A stretch of 64,000 nucleotides of DNA. Source: Apus apus (Eukaryota; Chordata; Aves; Apodiformes; Apodidae). This document shows, piece by piece, positions 59,826 through 64,000 of this stretch. The stretch is from positions 26,530,108 through 26,594,107 of the forward strand of contig NC_067289.1 of assembly GCF_020740795.1 (NCBI RefSeq), in the 5' to 3' direction. The notes below the pieces were generated by a model. The model was not told the origin of the DNA. It did not search any database and saw only the letters and a program-made list of their open reading frames with translations. The stretch's first letter is position 1; every line of letters starts with the position of its first letter. A program made the position numbers and the translations under genes.

Positions 59826-62800
59826 GTAAGTCAGGGATTGCAATAGACAGTTCAGTCACCACAGCAGTGTGATTCCCATTACCTCTCCACGGAATGCTCA
59901 CCACCATGACACAGGTGTGTTGATGCCAGCTAGAGCCCATCACTCTGTTTGAGATTCCCCTGCTAGTTGTTCAGACTTTTTACTTTAGGCTGGGCTGAGC
60001 CACATAATCCCTCCCCATGCCAATCTGACTAAGTCAGGGAGCTATTTACACCATCAGTTGATCCACTCAGCTGTCGATAGCTGTTTATCTAAAACAAAGG
60101 CCACCTTCCAGTCCCCTTCACAATGGGATGAAGTCAGCTTCTTTGCATTGCTCTGAACATCCTGTCACCTTTGCCCACCTCCACTGAGTGTTCTTCCCTG
60201 GGGGATTCACTCAGAGAACCAACATCCACCTCCTGGGGTTTACTCAGTCACATGCCTCTGGAAAACCCATCTGCTGTATGGACCTGTGGAAGAGGGAGGC
60301 CAGAGGTCAGGAATGATCTGCAGCCTGTGCGGTGCAGCCTCTCCCAGAGCAGTGCTTGTGCAAATGCCAGCTGTGGTTTTGTGGCAAAGCTTTACACCCT
60401 GGCCTCTCGTCCTCCAGAAGGCAAAAGGAGGTTGTGCTCTTGGCAGTCCCCGTGTTTGCCCCCTGTGCTGTACGGTGGGGGTGAGACTCTCCCCCCAGTA
60501 GTGCAGAGCCAAACCTAACGAGAGGGCTGGTGGGTGACCCAGGAACCGCGTCAGCAGCTCCTGACCCTCGGGTCTCCTGGGCCACCTCTGCTGCCAGAAG
60601 CACAGGCGTGCTCCCCCAGCACCGCCCACCTGCCCCAGCGTGCCGGCGCTCCTCCAGAAAAGTCTCAGGGACAAAGAAAATGCAGCTCCATTACTTGATG
60701 TGACCTATTCACAGAGGCTGAATTTTGAAGGGCAAACCCCGGGGTGCTGTTCAGCCAGCCAGCCCTTGCTTTCAGCAAGAGAGTGCTGGGAGAAAGCACC
60801 GACTGTGCGTGCTTCACAGCCAGCTCCTGCACTAGAGCGAACAGGGAAACCAAACCCAGGGAGGAAAGCTGCCGGGGTAGCTGGAGGGGGTGAATCACTC
60901 TTTCAGCAGTATCCTTAGCCAGGAGCTAAAAGAAGCAAAACAGGGAGTAAGGGAGGGCACCTTCTAGGAAGAATATCCTTGTTGTGTTTTTCTGTTTGTT
61001 TTGTTGTGGGTTTTTTGATGCTTGACAGCTCTTACCACTAAATAGCAGAACCTGTGACAATACAGAGCATATAATTATTTTTCTCTGAGAATGCCAGGCA
61101 GCATTTTCAGCAAACAGGAATGGACATGTTGGGTTGTTTTAATTCCTAGCGTAGCTGAGCATGTCTTATCTCTGACTTGAAAAAATGGAAATGCAGAGTG
61201 AAGGCAGGCAGTTGTCTTGTTAGGTAACTACACACAACTTTCACCACAGGATAGGAACTGTTGGCAAGATGTGGTATCAGTACAGAGAAACTCAGTATTG
61301 CCAGCTGAATAGATCTGTCACATTTCTTTCTGCAAATGTTATGTCTACTACTACTACAAACAGCCCAGCTGAGTGATAAAACTCTTAAAATGTGGAAAAA
61401 AAATTCTCTATTTTCAAGTCTGTTTGCCTGGTGAATCTGACAGCATTTTGTTTTGTCAAAATCCTGTTTCAGGCACACAGGGCCAGCACTTCTCCGGCCA
61501 TTACACCCATGCTCATCATTAATAGCAGCAGAGCTTGAATAGACTTTGCAGGAGCTCACACAGCATAGAAGATGCAGCTGTGTTAGGTATCTTTTAACTA
61601 GAAGAAAAAGGAATGAGATAACCATATACAAGAATACTGCCCTTAAAACACTGGAACGTGATTTTTAATGATTGCTGGTCAAGGCCTGGCCCTACAGAAA
61701 CTGAAGGAATTTCACATTGCCAGAACCTTCCTTCCACAAATAGTCACACTGATTACATGTACTTCTTTAGGATCAGGTCTTAGATTACACTATTTTTAAC
61801 TACATGAAGTACAAGCAAGTCTAAAACACTTTAGCCCTCCAGCTGAGTCTATATATATTTTAAAGCCAATAATTAATGTGTATATTACTCAGCAAAAAGT
61901 AAACAGCAAGTGCTGCAGTAAGTCTCATGTCACTAATTTCATGACTGTACAGAAATATGCTACTGTAAATTAACTAGCACATTATGGTGTGTTACAAATA
62001 ACTAAAACTACAATTGCAATTGACAAAACTAACGAAGTGAGAACACTCTGTAAACCAGCCTCCTTCTTACCCTACTTAATAATTTCCTAATTTGAGTAAA
62101 ACACTAAATCCCAGTCTGTTTAGGCACAGAAGGGAATTCAGTAATATCACTTGTTAATTTGAAAAGTACCTTGGCCACTTAAAAAATTAAAACACATTAA
62201 AACCTAAGTATAAGCCAGTCTCAGATCAAGCATCAACCTGCAAGCCACCCAAAACAAACTGCTCTTTCATCCTCTTTCTCAGGTCTCCGAGTTGAAGCCA
62301 AAGGGAGCACATCACAGACGTGGTGACCCACCCAGGACAAAGCTCTGCTGCTGACTCTGGGACATCAAGACCCAAGAAAGAATCCATCCTACCTGATATC
62401 AGAGGACAAGAGATGGGCTCCTCCAGTCATCCCAGTCAACACCACTGGATGCTCAGCAGGTGAATAGGACCTGTTTTACAGCACTGCAGGCAAGACGGAG
62501 AGCTGAGTGCAGGGCACAGTCAGGAAAAACAGGTTCTGCTTGGGCATGTGAATTCGGAGCAGTTCAGCTTTTGAGATCTAGAGATGAGGAGAGACAGATA
62601 GGTGAACAGCATATGAGTAATATCACTATCTTTTAGAGGGATTTTTAAAGCAGACCAAAGATGCTTTTATGTAACTTCTTAGAACTCTGCTTGCTCCATT
62701 ACTTCAATCAATAGGAAGTGTCACATTGTTTTTGCAGAGGTTTTCCAGTTTTTTACATTTTTTTTCTTTAGTTTCACTAAAATAGCAGGTTGGCTTTTTT

Positions 62801-62940
62801 TTTGGATAGACATAAAAAGGTCTGACAAACTCAATGCTTCATTATCTCCAGGTGAATTCTGTTTTCTGGTCCTTCACTCCTCTCAGCATCCTGCTCTGTC
62901 TTCTCTGGAGTACCACAGAGCTTTCCACATGCCTTTTTAA
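59826..62940. other. Non-genic or intronic stretch
   Basis: A CpG-bearing patch at 60290-60660 is open on both strands (144 codons -, 60240-60674). A 161-codon - strand frame lies in AT-rich DNA at 61146-61631, with no recognisable domain. Bases 61800-62200 are AT-rich and could be conserved non-coding DNA, which cannot be tested here. Confidence 0.4.
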
Positions 62941-62957
62941 TTTTTTTTTTTTTTTTT
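62941..62957. repeat. T17 homopolymer
   Basis: Seventeen consecutive T residues. On the + strand they form part of the pyrimidine-rich stretch ahead of the possible acceptor at 62981; on the - strand this is an A-run. Confidence 0.95.
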
Positions 62958-62981
62958 ACATTTGTTGGTATTTATTAACAG

Positions 62982-63091
62982 GACAAAAAAAATTACCAAT
63001 TAATCTACTGTTTGTGCTGTCTGAGCAAGCCCTGACTTTCATCAGAATGGAGAACAATTCATATTGCCAAGTTAGGGCCAGCACCATGAAG
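62982..63091 (+). other. Possible coding exon with exact consensus donor
   Basis: The donor at 63091/63092 reads ATGAAG/GTGAGTG, an exact AAG/GTGAGT match. The acceptor (ggtatttattaacag) lies behind a long T-rich tract. The 110 bases are open in one frame: two bases plus 36 codons, beginning QKKLPINLLFVLSEQALTFI and ending on a codon boundary. Two in-frame ATGs (63047-63049, and 63086-63088 in the favourable context gccagcaccATGA) mean it could instead be a first coding exon. No family is recognised. Confidence 0.23.
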
Positions 63092-64000
63092 GTGAGTGTC
63101 ACTGCCCGCCATCCCCTCCAACGCAGCAGGCAGGATGCTGAGGGATGGAACCCCCTGGATGACCCTTCAGGGAGAACTGACCATGTGGAGAGGGCTCTAA
63201 CCCCGTTTCTGTAGCCTCCAAGAAGGTGGTTCCTGCATGTATGGAGTCGAGCACACGTGGAAGGCTCCATGTTGGTGCTGGCTCAGGCGGGTCTGCAGGC
63301 ATCCGGGGCTGTTGGCAGAAGGGTACGCTGCAGCTGCCCTCCATCCCTGTGAAAGGGGAGAGGCTTTAGATGTTGCAGAACCTTGACTTGTGCAGTCACA
63401 CTGGAGCAGACGGAAACCATAAGGGATGGAAATACTCTTGCTTCACAGTGTGAGGCACCTTCCACGTGGCAGAGCAGGGGCAAGAACAGCAAGTGAGAAC
63501 GGCCCAGGGGAAAAGCATGTTTGTAACAGCCCTCCGGGGGTGGCAAAAAGGATCCTCCACCCATCTGTTACTGCCCACACTCCCTGTGGCACCCTTATGT
63601 GGAGGCTGAGCAGAGGACCCAACAGCCTGTTCTGGTACAAGACACTCCACAGGCTACCCCAGGGAGTCTCTGGACCATATAGGGAGATTAGTCAGGCACT
63701 GGGTGATGGTGGGAGAGAATGGGATGCTCCCGCAGGGATGCGGTCCCCCAGGAGATCCTGACTTCTGAATAAAGCCTTGTAGCTGACAGCAGAATTCTGC
63801 CATGGGGGAGGACACCAGAGGGTCTGCACTGGGTATAACCAAGGACGGGTCACAATTCTCACTTTTTTATAATGATGATGGATTAATCCTGTCTTTGCTA
63901 ATCCACCAGGATGGAATAGCTGACATAAGACTCCTCCAAGCTGCAATGTGTGCCTGCAGCTGTATGAGCCAGAGATTGCCAAGCACAGTTATTGCCCACA
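63092..64000. other. Unclassified mid-GC block, possible repeat or 3' end
   Basis: This block is compositionally different from the AT-rich DNA to its left. It contains an AATAAA signal at 63768-63773 with a gccttgt stretch after it, preceded about 95 bases upstream by a ccatataggg string. That order recalls the promoter and polyadenylation parts of a long terminal repeat, but I could not find its ends, a target duplication or a primer-binding site. A 111-codon + frame (63426-63761) stops just before the signal. It could equally be a transcript 3' end or plain intergenic DNA. Confidence 0.25.
63768..63773 (+). promoter_or_regulatory. Candidate polyadenylation signal
   Basis: A canonical aataaa followed by a short G/T-containing stretch. 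Such hexamers are common by chance; this one is listed only because it follows a GC-richer block and a stop codon. Confidence 0.2.

Noticed and set aside
61146..61631. 161-codon minus-strand frame in AT-rich DNA
   Set aside because: No recognisable family, no strong flanking splice sites, and no compositional shift from its surroundings.
63047..63130. ATGAAGGTGAGTGTCACTGCC resembling the start of bird CC chemokine genes (MKVSV...)
   Set aside because: The similarity ends after about seven codons, no hydrophobic signal peptide or CC motif follows, and the same bases form a consensus splice donor.
1..64000. tRNA, rRNA, known microRNA seeds, CRISPR arrays, bacterial operons
   Set aside because: I looked for tRNA A/B boxes, a few well-known microRNA sequences and regularly spaced direct repeats and found none convincing. 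The CR1 content shows this is a bird genome, where CRISPR arrays and operons are not expected.

Overview
This is vertebrate nuclear DNA, almost certainly from a bird. The diagnostic evidence is five copies or fragments of the CR1 retrotransposon (LINE), each 5'-truncated, several ending in the family's attctatg-type 3' octamers (866-1070, 16204-16646, 20391-20795, 36790-36923, 54028-54263). No other repeat family is common. There is no bacterial gene organisation, and I found no recognisable tRNA, rRNA or CRISPR array. The listed open frames behave as chance frames in spliced-genome DNA: most are short, overlap on both strands and resemble no protein family I know. I do not recognise a gene in this window, so no gene symbols are given.

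Layout. The first 560 bases are a CpG- and GC-rich island. Bases 1-276 of it are a composite G-rich minisatellite of alternating 27-bp and 11-bp units. The island could be the promoter end of a gene lying to either side. From about 560 to 64000 the sequence is ordinary AT-rich to mid-GC intronic or intergenic DNA. It has scattered small GC/CpG clusters near 8280-8400, 32230-32350, 34740-34990, 36180-36260, 45330-45430 and 60530-60660. Minor repeats are two short tandem repeats (30793-30848, 47843-47930), a C-rich run (25085-25132), A or T runs, an 18-bp perfect palindrome (7530-7547) and small hairpins.

Possible exons. By eye I found several places where a good splice acceptor, an open frame and a good splice donor (or a stop) coincide. 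On the + strand the best are 31847-31991, 54606-54647, 59754-59825 and 62982-63091, whose reading phases can be joined in order, plus possible terminal exons at 14528-14825, 44687-44899, 45293-45489 and 49370-49850. On the - strand the best are 36238-36370 and 25822-25928 with 25454-25544. In 128 kb of strand, many such coincidences arise by chance, so these are hypotheses and carry low confidence. They may also be exons of non-coding RNAs.

I found no convincing new multi-gene system. The observations most worth checking are the composite minisatellite in the CpG island, the phase-compatible + strand exon series, the - strand exon at the 36.2 kb CpG cluster, and a cysteine-rich - strand frame at 41.3-41.5 kb.
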